Positions 42,658-57,177 are shown, counted from the stretch's first letter. The stretch: 64,000 nt of DNA from Pseudomonas fluorescens (GCF_004683905.1 NZ_CP038438.1:2356001-2420000); one strand, 5' to 3'. The notes: generated by a model not told the origin, from the sequence alone. Numbers and translations are program-made.

Positions 42658-43822
42658 CGGCAAATCCCAGGCTGCCTTGTTTGACCAGTTCGCACAGCAG
42701 GCCGCGACCGTCTTCGTCGTTCAGCCACTCGCCGAGGTTGTCGACGTGCAGCGCATCGGCGGCGCAGATCATCTTCAGCAGCTCGCGCAGCTTGCCCGGC
42801 AGGTAACGGCTCTGGCCGCTGGCGAACAGCAGCAGATCGTCATCGACTTCCGACCAGGCCAGGCGCGCGCTCGGGTTGCGGATCAGCACCGCACCGTCCT
42901 GCAGAGCGTTGAGGAAGTCATCTTCTTCAACGTCTTCCGGGCCAACCACCAGTTCCGGGTAGCGTGGCTCGGTCATGTACTGGCCGAACCACGTCAGCAG
43001 CAGGCGCTCGTCACTCATGTGTTCGGCGAGCAGGCTTTTCAGGCGGCCGAGTGCATCGTGCTGGATCTGATGTGGATCATCGCTGACCGGCTTCGCATCG
43101 GCGTCGGTGTAGCGTTCTTCGTCAGTCAGGAACTGGCTGAGGAAGTCGGTGAAGTGGGTCAGCACTTCCGAGGCGCTTGGCGCACGGAAACCAACCGAGT
43201 AGGTCATGCAGTTGTCCACGGCGACACCGCAGTGAGCCAGGCGCGGCGGCAGGTAGAGCATGTCGCCCGGTTCCAGCACCCACTCTTCGGTCTCGTGGAA
43301 TTCGGCGAGGATGCGCAGATCCGCGTGTTGCAGCAGCGGGCTCTCGGAGTCGCACATCTGGCCGATCTTCCAGTTGCGCTGGCCGTGGCCTTGCAGCAGG
43401 AACACGTCGTAATTGTCGAAGTGCGGGCCGACGCTGCCACCCGGGGCGGCGAAGCTGATCATCACGTCATCGACGCGCCAGCTCGGCAGGAAGCGGAAGT
43501 TTTCCAGCAGCTCGCTGACTTCCGGGACGAATTGATCAACGGCCTGAACGAGCAGGGTCCACTCTTTTTCCGGCAGCTTGCTGAATTCGTCTTCGGCGAA
43601 CGGGCCACGACGCAGCTCCCACGGACGCTCGCCGTGCTCGATCACCAGGCGCGACTCGACCTCTTCTTCCAGGGCCAGGCCGGCCAGTTCGTCGGCGTCG
43701 ATCGGGCTTTCGAAGTCAGGGATGGCCTGACGGATCAGCAGCGGCTTTTTCTGCCAGTAATCGCGCATGAATTCGCGCGCCGTGAGACCGCCCAGAAGTT
43801 GAAGAGGAGTATCAGGATTCAT
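42650..43822 (-). CDS. roxA: Ribosomal oxygenase RoxA (YcfD; uL16 arginine 3-hydroxylase)
   Basis: JmjC/cupin 2-oxoglutarate- and Fe(II)-dependent oxygenase, 390 residues, hydroxylating an arginine of ribosomal protein uL16. The iron ligands are the HxD pair H134-D136 in GPHFDNYDVF and distal H197 in PRLAHCGV. N-terminal MNPDTPLQLLGGLTAREFMR starts at ATG 43822. The C-terminal winged-helix part of RoxA-type enzymes is present (about 270-390). Placed next to purB, near the order found in E. coli (purB-phoPQ-roxA). Confidence 0.92.
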   Translation of the reverse strand: MNPDTPLQLLGGLTAREFMRDYWQKKPLLIRQAIPDFESPIDADELAGLALEEEVESRLVIEHGERPWELRRGPFAEDEFSKLPEKEWTLLVQAVDQFVPEVSELLENFRFLPSWRVDDVMISFAAPGGSVGPHFDNYDVFLLQGHGQRNWKIGQMCDSESPLLQHADLRILAEFHETEEWVLEPGDMLYLPPRLAHCGVAVDNCMTYSVGFRAPSASEVLTHFTDFLSQFLTDEERYTDADAKPVSDDPHQIQHDALGRLKSLLAEHMSDERLLLTWFGQYMTEPRYPELVVGPEDVEEDDFLNALQDGAVLIRNPSARLAWSEVDDDLLLFASGQSRYLPGKLRELLKMICAADALHVDNLGEWLNDEDGRGLLCELVKQGSLGFADE

Positions 43823-43861
43823 GTGTAACCTATTGAAAAAAAGCATTTTTCAGACGGGAAT

Positions 43862-43889
43862 AAAAACGCCCGGCGCGGCCGGGCGTCTC
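43862..43889 (-). terminator. Terminator of purB
   Basis: ACGCCCGGCCGCGCCGGGCGT followed by TTTT on the minus strand, 20 bp after the purB stop. Confidence 0.88.
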
Positions 43890-43908
43890 AAACGGGTCAA
43901 GCGGTGAA

Positions 43909-45366
<1,458 letters not shown>

Positions 45367-45406
45367 TTACGCGCTACAGACTACAAAACTTTTATTGCGC
45401 GACGAT

Positions 45407-46030
45407 TTACTCGCTGCGCATCAACGGATACAGCTCTTTGAGCAGCTTGCGCCGACTGATCACCAACTGCCAGCGGTGGCCGCCGAGCTGCCGCCACAGG
45501 CGTGCCGAACGGATGCCGGCCAGCAGCAGGGCGCGGATCTTCGAAGCGTTGCTCGGTTGCTGCAGGTTGCGCATGTCGCCATGCACCTGAATCCGCTGGC
45601 GCAGGGTGCTCAGAGTATCCTGATACAGCGCACCGCAGGCGGCGATCACGTTTTCGTGGGCCGGGCCGAAGTGCTCGACCTGCGACTGGATCTGCGGCAG
45701 GCGTTTGCCGATGGTGTCGAGCATGTCGTCACGTTTGGCCAGTTGGCGTTCCAGACCGAGCATCGACAGGGCATAGCGCAACGGCTCGCGCTGCAGGGTG
45801 CTCGGGTCGCGCTCGAGCGCGCCGATCAATGCCCGATAACCCTCGCGCAGATTGAGGTCGTCGCCGCCGTACACATCCAGTGTGTCCTTCGGGTCGCGTA
45901 CCAGCAGGCTGCCGAGCATGCAGCTCAGGCCGGCCTCGCTGGTCTGACCGGTCTTGGCGATGCGGTCGACCAGCACGGCGGCGAGAAACACCCCGCCCAG
46001 CGCCGTCAGTTGCTCCTGAGTCGGGCTCAT
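45407..46030 (-). CDS. hflD: HflD homologue (lysogenisation regulator family)
   Basis: Small helical membrane-associated protein of 207 residues ([20 protein letters not shown]). In E. coli HflD binds phage lambda CII, but its cellular role is unclear. DUF489 features such as [19 protein letters not shown] and [20 protein letters not shown] are visible. The ATG overlaps the mnmA stop by 4 bp, so it is coupled to mnmA, a pairing also seen in E. coli. Confidence 0.92.
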   Translation of the reverse strand: MSPTQEQLTALGGVFLAAVLVDRIAKTGQTSEAGLSCMLGSLLVRDPKDTLDVYGGDDLNLREGYRALIGALERDPSTLQREPLRYALSMLGLERQLAKRDDMLDTIGKRLPQIQSQVEHFGPAHENVIAACGALYQDTLSTLRQRIQVHGDMRNLQQPSNASKIRALLLAGIRSARLWRQLGGHRWQLVISRRKLLKELYPLMRSE

Positions 46031-47151
46031 GCCTGGCCGCTCCACGGCTCGGCAACTTCGATCACGCCGCCACCGAGGCAGATTTCACCGTCATAGAACA
46101 CCACGGACTGGCCCGGGGTCACCGCGCGTTGCGGTTCGTCGAACACGGCGCGGTAGCCGTTTTCGGTTTTTTCCAGGGTGCAAGCCTGATCGCTCTGGCG
46201 ATAACGCACTTTGGCAGTGAGCCGCAGTGGCTGGCTCAGGTCGATCGGGTTGACCCAATAGATTTCCGAAGCGAGCAGGGCGCTGGAGAACAGCCACGGA
46301 TGGTTGTTGCCCTGGCCGACGATAAGCTCGTTAGTGTCCAGATCCTTGCGCAGCACGTACCACGGCTCGTCGCCCGCGTCTTTCAGGCCGCCGATACCCA
46401 GGCCCTGACGCTGACCGATGGTGTGGTACATCAAGCCGTGGTGACGGCCGATGACTTCGCCTTCAGTGGTCTTGATCTCGCCCGGTTGCGCCGGCAAGTA
46501 TTGCTTGAGGAAATCGCTGAAACGTCGCTCGCCGATGAAGCAGATCCCGGTGGAATCCTTCTTCTTGGCGGTCGCCAGCTCGTATTTCTCGGCAATGGCG
46601 CGCACTTCGGGCTTTTCCAGTTCACCGACCGGGAACAGGGTCTTGGCGATCTGTTCGCCGCCGACAGCGTGCAGGAAGTAGCTCTGGTCCTTGTTCGGAT
46701 CGAGGCCCTTGAGCAGTTCGGTACGACCATCGATGTCGCGACGGCGCACGTAGTGGCCGGTGGCGATCAGGTCGGCGCCAAGCATCATGGCGTAGTCGAG
46801 GAACGCCTTGAACTTGATCTCGCGGTTGCACAGGATGTCCGGGTTCGGCGTGCGACCGGCCTTGTATTCGGCCAGGAAGTGCTCGAACACGTTGTCCCAG
46901 TACTCGGCGGCGAAGTTGGCGGTGTGCAGCTTGATGCCGATCTTGTCGCACACGGCCTGGGCATCCGCCAGGTCGTCCATGGCGGTGCAGTATTCCGTTC
47001 CGTCGTCTTCTTCCCAGTTCTTCATGAACAGGCCTTCCACCTCGTAACCCTGCTCGATCAGCAGGAGAGCGGAAACGGAAGAGTCCACGCCGCCGGACAT
47101 GCCGACAATGACGCGCTTCTTGGATGTGTCAGAAGGGGCTGGATCACGCAT
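46027..47151 (-). CDS. mnmA: tRNA-specific 2-thiouridylase MnmA
   Basis: Thiolates U34 of tRNA-Lys, -Glu and -Gln, 374 residues. The N-terminal PP-loop is [15 protein letters not shown] (about 17-31). Catalytic cysteines lie in [10 protein letters not shown] (about 100) and GICFIGER (about 200). The C-terminal beta-barrel recognises the tRNA. It is first of the mnmA-hflD pair, 59 bp after the Nudix gene. Confidence 0.97.
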   Translation of the reverse strand: MRDPAPSDTSKKRVIVGMSGGVDSSVSALLLIEQGYEVEGLFMKNWEEDDGTEYCTAMDDLADAQAVCDKIGIKLHTANFAAEYWDNVFEHFLAEYKAGRTPNPDILCNREIKFKAFLDYAMMLGADLIATGHYVRRRDIDGRTELLKGLDPNKDQSYFLHAVGGEQIAKTLFPVGELEKPEVRAIAEKYELATAKKKDSTGICFIGERRFSDFLKQYLPAQPGEIKTTEGEVIGRHHGLMYHTIGQRQGLGIGGLKDAGDEPWYVLRKDLDTNELIVGQGNNHPWLFSSALLASEIYWVNPIDLSQPLRLTAKVRYRQSDQACTLEKTENGYRAVFDEPQRAVTPGQSVVFYDGEICLGGGVIEVAEPWSGQA

Positions 47152-47210
47152 AGGGATTCAATGAGTGTCTTGAAAAAGGACGCGATTCTAGCAGGCTCAC
47201 GGCCTCAAGG

Positions 47211-47657
47211 CTAAAGAGAAGGGCGGATCAGTTCGAGACTGAAGTGATGGCCGGCCAGATAGTCGTCGATGCAACGGATGATCAGCTCGCTGCGCCAGTT
47301 GTCGCGCTGAGCGATTAATTCGCTACGGGTCAACCACTTGGCGCCGACGATGCCGTCGTCCAGTTGATAGTCGGGGTGGTGTTTCACTGCTTTGGCGCTG
47401 AAGCACACGCGTTGATACGTCACGCCGTTGCTCGGCGCGGTATACAGATAAATGCCGATTACGCCGGTGGGTTCGACGTCCCAGCCGGTTTCCTCAAGGG
47501 TTTCGCGGATGGCGGCGTCGATCAGGGTCTCGTTCGGGTCCAGATGACCGGCCGGCTGGTTGAGCACGTTACGCCCGGCCTTGTGTTCTTCGACCATCAG
47601 GAAGCGACCGTTGTCTTCGACGATGGTGGCAACGGTGATGTGGGGGAGCCATTCCAT
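47211..47657 (-). CDS. nudJ: Nudix hydrolase (NudJ-like)
   Basis: Protein of 148 residues with the complete Nudix box, G-x5-E-x7-REUxEExGU, as GHLDPNETLIDAAIRETLEE followed by TGW (about 37-59). NudJ-type enzymes act on thiamine or nucleotide pyrophosphates. Its place just upstream of mnmA-hflD-purB is the same as nudJ in E. coli, which supports the name more than the sequence alone does. Confidence 0.85.
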   Translation of the reverse strand: MEWLPHITVATIVEDNGRFLMVEEHKAGRNVLNQPAGHLDPNETLIDAAIRETLEETGWDVEPTGVIGIYLYTAPSNGVTYQRVCFSAKAVKHHPDYQLDDGIVGAKWLTRSELIAQRDNWRSELIIRCIDDYLAGHHFSLELIRPSL

Positions 47658-47691
47658 AAATCTTCCTCAATCTATTGGTTAAACCCCAATC

Positions 47692-47789
47692 CCCTGTGGG
47701 AGCGGGCTTGCTCGCGAAAGCGGTGGGTCAGTCAATGACGATGTTGAATGATAAACCGCATTCGCGAGCAAGCCCGCTCCCACAGGGGG
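47692..47789. repeat. REPIN
   Basis: CCCCTGTGGGAGCGGGCTTG and its inverse ending GCCCGCTCCCACAGGGG, with about 45 bp between, in the nudJ-idh gap. Confidence 0.9.
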
Positions 47790-47812
47790 TTCGTGTTGTA
47801 TTCGGAAACAGA

Positions 47813-47836
47813 AACCCCGGCACTGGGCCGGGGCTT
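47813..47836 (-). terminator. Terminator of idh
   Basis: GCCCCGGCCCAGTGCCGGGG followed by a short T-rich tract on the minus strand, about 18 bp after the idh stop. Confidence 0.75.
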
Positions 47837-47854
47837 CTTTGCAGCATTACAAGC

Positions 47855-50561
<2,707 letters not shown>

Positions 50562-51818
50562 ATGGGTTACAAGAAGATTCAGGTTCCAGCCGTCGGCGAC
50601 AAAATCACCGTCAATGCAGACCATTCTCTCAATGTTCCTGATAACCCGATCATCCCCTTCATCGAAGGTGACGGCATTGGCGTCGACGTCAGCCCGGTGA
50701 TGATCAAAGTGGTTGATGCTGCCGTGGCCAAGGCCTACGGGGGCAAGCGCAAGATTTCCTGGATGGAGGTTTATGCTGGCGAAAAAGCGACTCAAGTCTA
50801 TGACCAGGACACCTGGCTGCCCCAGGAAACCCTGGACGCCGTCAAGGATTACGTGGTCTCTATCAAGGGCCCGCTGACCACCCCGGTCGGTGGTGGCATC
50901 CGCTCCCTCAACGTGGCCCTGCGCCAGCAACTCGATCTTTATGTCTGCCTGCGTCCCGTGGTGTGGTTCGAAGGTGTGCCGAGCCCGGTGAAAAAGCCTG
51001 GCGACGTCGACATGGTGATTTTCCGCGAGAACTCGGAAGACATTTATGCCGGTATCGAATGGAAGGCCGGCTCCCCTGAGGCCACCAAGGTCATCAAGTT
51101 TCTGAAAGAAGAAATGGGCGTCACCAAGATCCGTTTCGACCAGGATTGCGGTATCGGCATCAAGCCTGTTTCCAAGGAAGGCACCAAACGTCTGGTGCGC
51201 AAGGCCCTGCAATACGTGGTGGACAACGACCGCAAGTCGCTGACCATCGTGCACAAGGGCAACATCATGAAATTCACCGAAGGTGCCTTCAAGGACTGGG
51301 GCTACGAGGTGGCGAAGGAAGAATTCGGCGCCGAGCTGCTCGATGGCGGCCCATGGATGAAATTCAAGAACCCGAAAACCGGCCGTGAAGTCATCGTCAA
51401 GGACGCCATCGCCGACGCCATGCTTCAGCAGATCCTGCTGCGTCCAGCCGAGTACGACGTAATCGCCACGCTGAACCTCAACGGTGACTACCTCTCCGAC
51501 GCCCTGGCGGCGGAAGTGGGCGGTATCGGTATCGCGCCGGGCGCCAACCTGTCCGACACCGTGGCCATGTTCGAGGCGACCCACGGTACCGCGCCGAAGT
51601 ACGCCGGCAAGGACCAGGTCAACCCGGGTTCGGTGATTCTGTCGGCCGAGATGATGTTGCGTCATCTGGGCTGGACCGAAGCAGCGGATCTCATCATCAA
51701 GGGCACTAACGGCGCCATCAAGGCCAAGACCGTGACCTATGACTTCGAACGTCTGATGGAAGGCGCCACGCTGGTGTCTTCTTCGGGCTTTGGTGAGGCG
51801 ATCATCAAGCACATGTAA
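50562..51818 (+). CDS. icd: NADP-dependent isocitrate dehydrogenase, dimeric type
   Basis: Isocitrate dehydrogenase I, 418 residues, start [12 protein letters not shown] behind TGGAG. Substrate loop [14 protein letters not shown] places Ser115 at the position of E. coli Ser113, the site phosphorylated by AceK, so control by AceK is plausible. Further family blocks are [15 protein letters not shown] and [18 protein letters not shown] strong terminator follows. Confidence 0.97.
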   Translation: MGYKKIQVPAVGDKITVNADHSLNVPDNPIIPFIEGDGIGVDVSPVMIKVVDAAVAKAYGGKRKISWMEVYAGEKATQVYDQDTWLPQETLDAVKDYVVSIKGPLTTPVGGGIRSLNVALRQQLDLYVCLRPVVWFEGVPSPVKKPGDVDMVIFRENSEDIYAGIEWKAGSPEATKVIKFLKEEMGVTKIRFDQDCGIGIKPVSKEGTKRLVRKALQYVVDNDRKSLTIVHKGNIMKFTEGAFKDWGYEVAKEEFGAELLDGGPWMKFKNPKTGREVIVKDAIADAMLQQILLRPAEYDVIATLNLNGDYLSDALAAEVGGIGIAPGANLSDTVAMFEATHGTAPKYAGKDQVNPGSVILSAEMMLRHLGWTEAADLIIKGTNGAIKAKTVTYDFERLMEGATLVSSSGFGEAIIKHM

Positions 51819-51828
51819 ATCGTGCAGG

Positions 51829-51858
51829 TACAAAAAAACCGCCTTCGGGCGGTTTTTT
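51829..51858 (+). terminator. Terminator of icd
   Basis: AAAAAACCGCC-TTCG-GGCGGTTTTTT hairpin; symmetrical, so it may also serve cspD on the other strand. Confidence 0.92.
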
Positions 51859-51879
51859 CATGACTGGGTGACGGTTGAG

Positions 51880-52161
51880 TCAGCCTGATACCGTTTCTGT
51901 ATGAGGGGCATGCATAGCCGCTTCGCCTGCCACGGTTGCCGCTTTGATCTTTACCGCGTGCAGGCCTTTGGGCCCCTGGACGATGTCGAAACTGACGATC
52001 TGCCCGGCCTTGAGAGTTTTATACCCGTCCATCTCAATGGCCGAGTAGTGGGCAAAGAAATCGACCTCTTTGCCGTCCTCGTCACGTCCTTCCCGGGCAT
52101 CGGTGTTGATGAAGCCGAATCCCTTGGCATTGTTGAACCACTTGACCTTGCCGACAGCCAT
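51880..52161 (-). CDS. cspD: Cold-shock domain protein CspD
   Basis: Protein of 93 residues ([20 protein letters not shown]). The OB-fold has the RNP1-like GFGFIN and RNP2-like [10 protein letters not shown] stretches. CspD of E. coli is stationary-phase-induced and inhibits DNA replication. The insert [13 protein letters not shown] between them and the C-terminal tail to residue 93 are longer than in CspA-type proteins, which supports CspD. It diverges from clpS, as in E. coli. Confidence 0.9.
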   Translation of the reverse strand: MAVGKVKWFNNAKGFGFINTDAREGRDEDGKEVDFFAHYSAIEMDGYKTLKAGQIVSFDIVQGPKGLHAVKIKAATVAGEAAMHAPHTETVSG

Positions 52162-52385
52162 GCTCAAATCCCTCTGCAACAGACTCCATCGCTGGAGTAT
52201 CATCCAGGACATCCGCAATCTAATCCGTTAAAAGGATTGACTCCGCGGATCTTTTTTACCCACTGTGGGCTCTATTGGTTGTAACACCGTTTTCCCGATA
52301 GTCAAGGTGACCGGGCAGTCGGAGTTGAAAAGGTGTACAGCCGCCCCCACCACTGTATTTGCACAACTGACGAACCTTTCTTTCC

Positions 52386-52769
52386 ATGCATGCAATCAGC
52401 CAGATTCGACTAACATTCAATCAGGATCGCCCGCTTCTCCAAAAGGATCATCCACAGGAGCACGACGACGATTCGGCAGGCGTTGCTGTTCAGGAAGCAA
52501 AGCCTGCGTTACAGGCGCCGCCGATGTACAAGGTGGTTTTGTTCAATGATGACTACACACCGATGGATTTCGTCGTCGAAGTGCTCGAGGTGTTTTTTAA
52601 CCTGAATCGCGAGCTGGCGACCAAGGTCATGCTGGCCGTTCACACAGAAGGACGGGCAGTATGTGGAGTGTTTACCCGCGACATCGCCGAGACAAAGGCC
52701 ATGCAGGTCAACCAGTACGCCAGGGAAAGCCAGCATCCGCTACTCTGTGAAATCGAGAAGGACGGTTAA
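52386..52769 (+). CDS. clpS: ClpS adaptor
   Basis: N-degron adaptor of ClpAP, 127 residues. A flexible acidic N-terminal arm (about 1-45) is followed by the folded core [20 protein letters not shown] with the NDD residues that hold the peptide amino group, then [20 protein letters not shown] with the conserved His. It delivers proteins with Leu/Phe/Tyr/Trp N-termini to ClpA, encoded 30 bp downstream. Confidence 0.95.
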   Translation: MHAISQIRLTFNQDRPLLQKDHPQEHDDDSAGVAVQEAKPALQAPPMYKVVLFNDDYTPMDFVVEVLEVFFNLNRELATKVMLAVHTEGRAVCGVFTRDIAETKAMQVNQYARESQHPLLCEIEKDG

Positions 52770-52799
52770 TCGCCGACCACTTGGGTATGAGGTGAAGCT

Positions 52800-55070
52800 A
52801 TGTTAAACCGCGAGCTCGAAGTCACCCTCAATCTTGCCTTCAAGGAGGCTCGTTCGAAGCGTCATGAATTCATGACCGTCGAACACCTGCTGCTGGCCCT
52901 ATTGGACAATGAGGCTGCCGCCACCGTATTGCGTGCCTGCGGCGCAAACCTCGACAAACTCAAGCACGACCTGCAGGAGTTCATCGACTCCACCACGCCA
53001 TTGATCCCCGTCCACGACGAAGATCGCGAAACCCAGCCAACCCTGGGCTTCCAGCGTGTACTGCAACGTGCTGTCTTTCATGTGCAGAGCTCGGGCAAAC
53101 GCGAAGTAACCGGCGCCAACGTGCTGGTTGCAATCTTCAGTGAGCAAGAGAGTCAGGCCGTATTCCTGCTGAAACAGCAGAGCGTTGCGCGCATTGATGT
53201 CGTCAATTACATCGCCCACGGCATTTCCAAAGTGCCAGGGCACGGCGATCACTCTGAAGGTGAACAAGATATGCAGGACGACGAGGGCGGTGAGTCTTCT
53301 TCTTCAGGCAATCCGCTGGATGCTTATGCCAGCAATCTCAACGAACTCGCGCGCCAGGGTCGGATCGACCCGCTGGTCGGCCGCGAGATGGAAGTCGAGC
53401 GTGTCGCGCAGATTCTCGCGCGTCGGCGCAAGAACAATCCGTTGCTGGTCGGCGAGGCAGGTGTGGGTAAAACCGCGATTGCCGAAGGCCTGGCCAAGCG
53501 CATTGTCGACAACCAGGTGCCGGATCTGCTGGCCAACAGCGTCGTCTATTCGCTCGACCTCGGTGCACTGCTCGCAGGCACCAAGTATCGCGGTGATTTC
53601 GAGAAGCGCTTCAAGGCGCTGCTCAATGAACTGAAAAAACGTCCGCAGGCGATCCTGTTCATCGACGAGATTCACACCATCATCGGTGCGGGTGCTGCGT
53701 CCGGTGGCGTGATGGATGCCTCGAACCTGCTCAAGCCGCTGCTGTCGTCTGGCGACATTCGCTGCATCGGCTCGACCACGTTCCAGGAATTCCGCGGAAT
53801 CTTCGAGAAGGATCGTGCGCTGGCACGACGCTTCCAGAAGGTCGATGTTGTCGAGCCGTCGGTGGAAGACACCATCGGTATCCTGCGCGGCCTGAAAGGG
53901 CGTTTCGAACAGCACCACAACATCGAATACAGCGATGAGTCGTTGCGCGCTGCTGCCGAGCTGGCATCGCGCTACATCAATGACCGGCATATGCCGGACA
54001 AGGCCATCGACGTGATCGACGAGGCGGGTGCCTATCAGCGCCTGCAGCCGGTCGAGATGCGCGTCAAACGCATCGAAGTGCCGCAGGTTGAAGACATTGT
54101 GGCGAAGATCGCGCGGATTCCGCCAAAACACGTCACCAGCTCCGACAAGGAATTGCTGCGTAACCTGGAGCGCGACCTGAAGCTGACGGTGTTTGGTCAG
54201 GATGCGGCGATCGATTCGCTGTCGACCGCGATCAAACTGTCCCGTGCCGGGCTCAAGTCGCCTGACAAGCCAGTCGGCTCGTTCCTGTTCGCAGGTCCTA
54301 CCGGTGTCGGTAAAACCGAGGCCGCGCGGCAACTGGCCAAGGCGTTGGGTATCGAACTGGTGCGCTTCGACATGTCCGAGTACATGGAGCGCCACACCGT
54401 ATCGCGTCTGATCGGTGCGCCTCCGGGCTATGTCGGCTTTGATCAGGGCGGTCTGTTGACCGAAGCGATCACCAAGCAACCGCACTGCGTATTGCTGCTC
54501 GATGAAATCGAGAAGGCGCATCCGGAAGTCTTCAACCTGCTGCTGCAGGTGATGGACCACGGCACGCTCACCGACAACAACGGGCGCAAGGCGGATTTCC
54601 GCAATGTGATCGTGATCATGACCACCAACGCCGGTGCCGAAACCGCGGCGCGTGCTTCGATCGGTTTCACCCATCAGGACCACTCGTCTGATGCGATGGA
54701 AGTGATCAAGAAGAGCTTCACGCCGGAGTTCCGTAACCGTCTGGACACCATTATCCAGTTTGGTCGCCTCAGCCATGAGGTCATCAAAAGCGTGGTGGAC
54801 AAGTTCCTTACCGAACTGCAGGCGCAGTTGGAGGACAAGCGTGTGTTGCTGGAGGTTACCGATGCGGCGCGCAGTTGGCTGGCGGCCGGTGGTTATGACT
54901 CGGCGATGGGCGCACGTCCGATGGCGCGTCTGATCCAGGACAAGATCAAGCGTCCGCTGGCGGAGGAGATTCTGTTTGGCGAGCTGGCCGAGCATGGCGG
55001 TGTGGTGCACATCGACATCAAGGATGGTGAGTTGACGTTTGACTTCGAAACCACGGCGGAGATGGCCTGA
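52800..55070 (+). CDS. clpA: ClpA ATPase
   Basis: AAA+ unfoldase of the ClpAP protease, 756 residues. N-domain about 1-140, then AAA-1 with Walker A GEAGVGKT (about 218) and Walker [13 protein letters not shown]-2 with GPTGVGKT (about 498) and [14 protein letters not shown]. No ClpB-type middle domain is present, which separates ClpA from ClpB. Translation start behind GAGGTGAAGCT. The C-terminus ends FETTAEMA. Confidence 0.97.
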   Translation: MLNRELEVTLNLAFKEARSKRHEFMTVEHLLLALLDNEAAATVLRACGANLDKLKHDLQEFIDSTTPLIPVHDEDRETQPTLGFQRVLQRAVFHVQSSGKREVTGANVLVAIFSEQESQAVFLLKQQSVARIDVVNYIAHGISKVPGHGDHSEGEQDMQDDEGGESSSSGNPLDAYASNLNELARQGRIDPLVGREMEVERVAQILARRRKNNPLLVGEAGVGKTAIAEGLAKRIVDNQVPDLLANSVVYSLDLGALLAGTKYRGDFEKRFKALLNELKKRPQAILFIDEIHTIIGAGAASGGVMDASNLLKPLLSSGDIRCIGSTTFQEFRGIFEKDRALARRFQKVDVVEPSVEDTIGILRGLKGRFEQHHNIEYSDESLRAAAELASRYINDRHMPDKAIDVIDEAGAYQRLQPVEMRVKRIEVPQVEDIVAKIARIPPKHVTSSDKELLRNLERDLKLTVFGQDAAIDSLSTAIKLSRAGLKSPDKPVGSFLFAGPTGVGKTEAARQLAKALGIELVRFDMSEYMERHTVSRLIGAPPGYVGFDQGGLLTEAITKQPHCVLLLDEIEKAHPEVFNLLLQVMDHGTLTDNNGRKADFRNVIVIMTTNAGAETAARASIGFTHQDHSSDAMEVIKKSFTPEFRNRLDTIIQFGRLSHEVIKSVVDKFLTELQAQLEDKRVLLEVTDAARSWLAAGGYDSAMGARPMARLIQDKIKRPLAEEILFGELAEHGGVVHIDIKDGELTFDFETTAEMA

Positions 55071-55093
55071 CGGTTGTTGGTCTGTTGTAAAGC

Positions 55094-55120
55094 GAAAGGC
55101 GCCTTCGGGCGCCTTTTTTG
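55094..55120 (+). terminator. Terminator of clpA
   Basis: AAAGGCGCC-TTCGG-GCGCCTTTTTT, 24 bp after the clpA stop. Confidence 0.93.
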
Positions 55121-55486
55121 TTGTCTGGGGTTTTTGGGTGTATATCCGTTGCTGCGGTAACGGCCGCCTAGGGTTCCGCCCTGACGGCGGGTCACTTTTG
55201 GCAAACGCCCCAAAAGTAACCAAAAGGGCTTTACCCTGACGTTCGGCCCTCGCTTAGGCTCGGGTTCCTTCGCTGCGGGATTCATCCGGGGGGCAGCGCC
55301 TACGGTTTGCTTCGCTGCACCTCCTCTCGCTGTGTTTGGCTGCGCCAAACGGTCGCTGCGCTCCCACCCCGGATAAATCCCTCCACTCAGCCTGCCGACG
55401 GGCCCTGAGATCAAAAGCTTTACTCGAGCTAACGCTCATCGTGTTGAGTGGGGCGGCTTCGCCGCAGGGTTGCACGCTCTCTGAAT

Positions 55487-55735
55487 TGTAGGAGCCAGCC
55501 TGCTGGCGATGGCGGCCTGACAGCCGACCAATCTCTTGCTGATGCACCCGGCCCAATTGTGGGAGCTGGCCTGCCAGCGATGGCGGCCGACCAGCCTACC
55601 AATCTCCAACTGCCTACCCCAATCCACTGTGGGAGCGGGCTTGCTCGCGAAGGCGGCCTGCCAGCCGACCAAACTCCAAATGAAAACACCCAATCCCATG
55701 TAGGAACTGCCGAAGGCTGTGATCTTTTGATCTGC
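55487..55735. repeat. Tandem array of four REP-like units, about 70-bp period
   Basis: Units start TGTAGGAG (55487), TGTGGGAG (55559), TGTGGGAG (55628) and TGTAGGAA (55699), 72, 69 and 71 bp apart, each with GGCGGCC-like tails followed by GACCA/CACCAAT. The third is the standard GCGGGCTTGCTCGCGAA REP; the last belongs to the GCCGAAGGCTGTGATCTTT family. Confidence 0.8.
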
Positions 55736-55744
55736 TTTGGCTTT

Positions 55745-55778
55745 GGCTTTTGATGTGGCTTTTGATGTGGCTTTTGAT
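55745..55778. repeat. 12-bp tandem repeat (GGCTTTTGATGT)
   Basis: GGCTTTTGATGT occurs twice in full and once in part, joined to the REP array. Confidence 0.8.
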
Positions 55779-56053
55779 CTTCAACCCCTTCGGCAGGCCG
55801 AGCGTAGGTGTCCATCAGGGGGGTGGGCGCGCAGCGCCATGCGGCGAAGCCGCATCCATCGAGAGGAGGTGCAGCGAAGCAAACCGGAGGCGATGCCCCC
55901 TGATGGGCACCGTAGCGAGGGAACACTGAGCCTCAGCGAAGTGCCGTACGCCGGGGGTAGCCTTTTTGGTTACTTTTTCGGCGTTTGGAAAAAGTGACCC
56001 GCCGTAAGGGCGGAACCGTAATCAGCAACCACCGCAGCAACGGATATGCTCAC

Positions 56054-56086
56054 AAACCCAAACCCAAACCCAAACCCAAACCCAAA
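56054..56086. repeat. Hexanucleotide repeat (AAACCC)5.5
   Basis: Five perfect AAACCC units plus AAA, between the inverted repeat and the infA terminator. Confidence 0.92.
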
Positions 56087-56097
56087 TCGCAGACAAA

Positions 56098-56127
56098 CAA
56101 AAACGCCCGGCAAAGCCGGGCGTCTTG
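56098..56127 (-). terminator. Terminator of infA
   Basis: GACGCCCGG-CTTTG-CCGGGCGTTTTTG on the minus strand, 12 bp after the infA stop. Confidence 0.9.
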
Positions 56128-56138
56128 TATTGACTTGA

Positions 56139-56357
56139 TTAGCGAGCGCGGTAAGTAATGCGCCCTTTGCTCAAGTCATAGGGCGTCAGCTCGACGCGCA
56201 CTTTGTCACCGGTAAGAATACGAATGTAGTTCTTGCGCATCTTGCCGGAGATATGCGCGGTTACGACGTGCCCATTTTCCAACTCCACACGAAACATGGT
56301 GTTGGGCAGGGTGTCGACGACAGTGCCTTCCATTTCGAAGCTGTCTTCTTTCGACAT
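56139..56357 (-). CDS. infA: Translation initiation factor IF-1
   Basis: Protein of 72 residues ([20 protein letters not shown]), a single S1-type OB fold binding the A site of the 30S subunit. The length and the ending [11 protein letters not shown] are those of the family. The start at ATG 56357 is certain from family alignment; the upstream extension in the same frame is not part of it. Confidence 0.97.
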
Positions 56358-56469
56358 GCAGTAAAGCCCTCGGTGTCCAATGAATGGCCCGGTGCAACTG
56401 CGCCAGGCAAAAGCGGCGTGCATTGTGCCCGAAAAAGGGGGTTTAAGCCAAGGGGTTTACGGCTTGCGA

Positions 56470-57177
56470 TCAGTTAAGAATCACCCAGCGCTGATTAATC
56501 AGCAATTCAATGGGGCGATACTGGGTCTTGTAGTTCATCTTTTTGCAGTTCTTGATCCAGTAACCGAGATACACCGCCTCTAGCCCCAGGCGCTGGCTTT
56601 CGGTGATTTGCCACAGAATTGCGAAACGCCCCAGGCTGCGGCGTTCCTCGTCAGGTTCGTAGAAGGTATAGACCGCTGACAAGCCATTGGGCAGCAGATC
56701 GGTCACCGCGACGGCGAGTAACCGTCCGTCGAGACGAAATTCATAAAAGCGCGAGAAGGGCAGATCGCGCACCAGAAAGGTCGAGAACTGGTCCCGGCTC
56801 GGCGGGTACATATCGCCGTCGGCATGGCGCTGCTCGATGTAGCGCTGATACAGATCGAAATATTCTTCGCTGAAGTGCGGTTTTACCGGGCGTACCTGCA
56901 GATCGGCATTGCGTTTGAAAATGCGTTTCTGCTGGCGGTTGGGCAGGAACTGCGCCACCGGGATGCGTGCAGGCACGCACGCATTGCAATTCTGGCAATG
57001 GGGCCGATACAGATGATCGCCGCTGCGACGAAAACCCATTTCCGACAGGTCTGCGTAGACGTGCACATCCATGGGCTGACTCGGATCGAGAAACAGCGTC
57101 GTCGCCTGCTCCTCGGGCAGATAACTGCAGGAATGAGGCTGAGTGGCATAGAACTTCAAGCGCGCCAACTCGGTCAT
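56470..57177 (-). CDS. bpt: Aspartate/glutamate leucyltransferase Bpt
   Basis: Transfers Leu from leucyl-tRNA to proteins with N-terminal Asp or Glu, making them substrates for ClpS-ClpAP. 235 residues ([20 protein letters not shown]). Blocks similar to Ate1 arginyltransferases are present: [20 protein letters not shown] with a Cys cluster (about 52-71) and [20 protein letters not shown] near the C-terminus. It lies between infA and aat. Confidence 0.93.
   Translation of the reverse strand: MTELARLKFYATQPHSCSYLPEEQATTLFLDPSQPMDVHVYADLSEMGFRRSGDHLYRPHCQNCNACVPARIPVAQFLPNRQQKRIFKRNADLQVRPVKPHFSEEYFDLYQRYIEQRHADGDMYPPSRDQFSTFLVRDLPFSRFYEFRLDGRLLAVAVTDLLPNGLSAVYTFYEPDEERRSLGRFAILWQITESQRLGLEAVYLGYWIKNCKKMNYKTQYRPIELLINQRWVILN

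Larger units (their letters stand above)
55141..56050. repeat. Two inverted copies of a ~280-bp repeat flanking a REP array
   Basis: Left copy about 55141-55420 and right copy about 55785-56050 are reverse complements with many shared blocks: ATATCCGTTGCTGCGGT, GGTTCCGCCCT, ACGGCGGGTCACTTTT, AAAGTAACCAAAA, CGGTTTGCTTCGCTGCACCT and CTCCTCTCG. Each copy has an inner hairpin near CAAACGCC. The element fills the clpA-infA gap; several short open frames across it are repeat-derived and are not genes. Confidence 0.85.

Noticed and set aside
53304..55223. 639-codon frame opposite clpA, and similar frames opposite nuoN, nuoM, nuoL, nuoCD, czcA, ftsK and idh
   Set aside because: All lie antisense to strongly supported genes with matching codon phase, as expected in high-GC DNA.
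55487..55735. CRISPR-like periodic array
   Set aside because: Units are divergent REP palindromes of about 70 bp with no constant repeat and unique-spacer pattern, and no cas genes are present.
55254..55997. Several ORFs of 85-173 codons in the clpA-infA gap
   Set aside because: They translate repeat sequence, overlap on both strands and have no domain or ribosome site.
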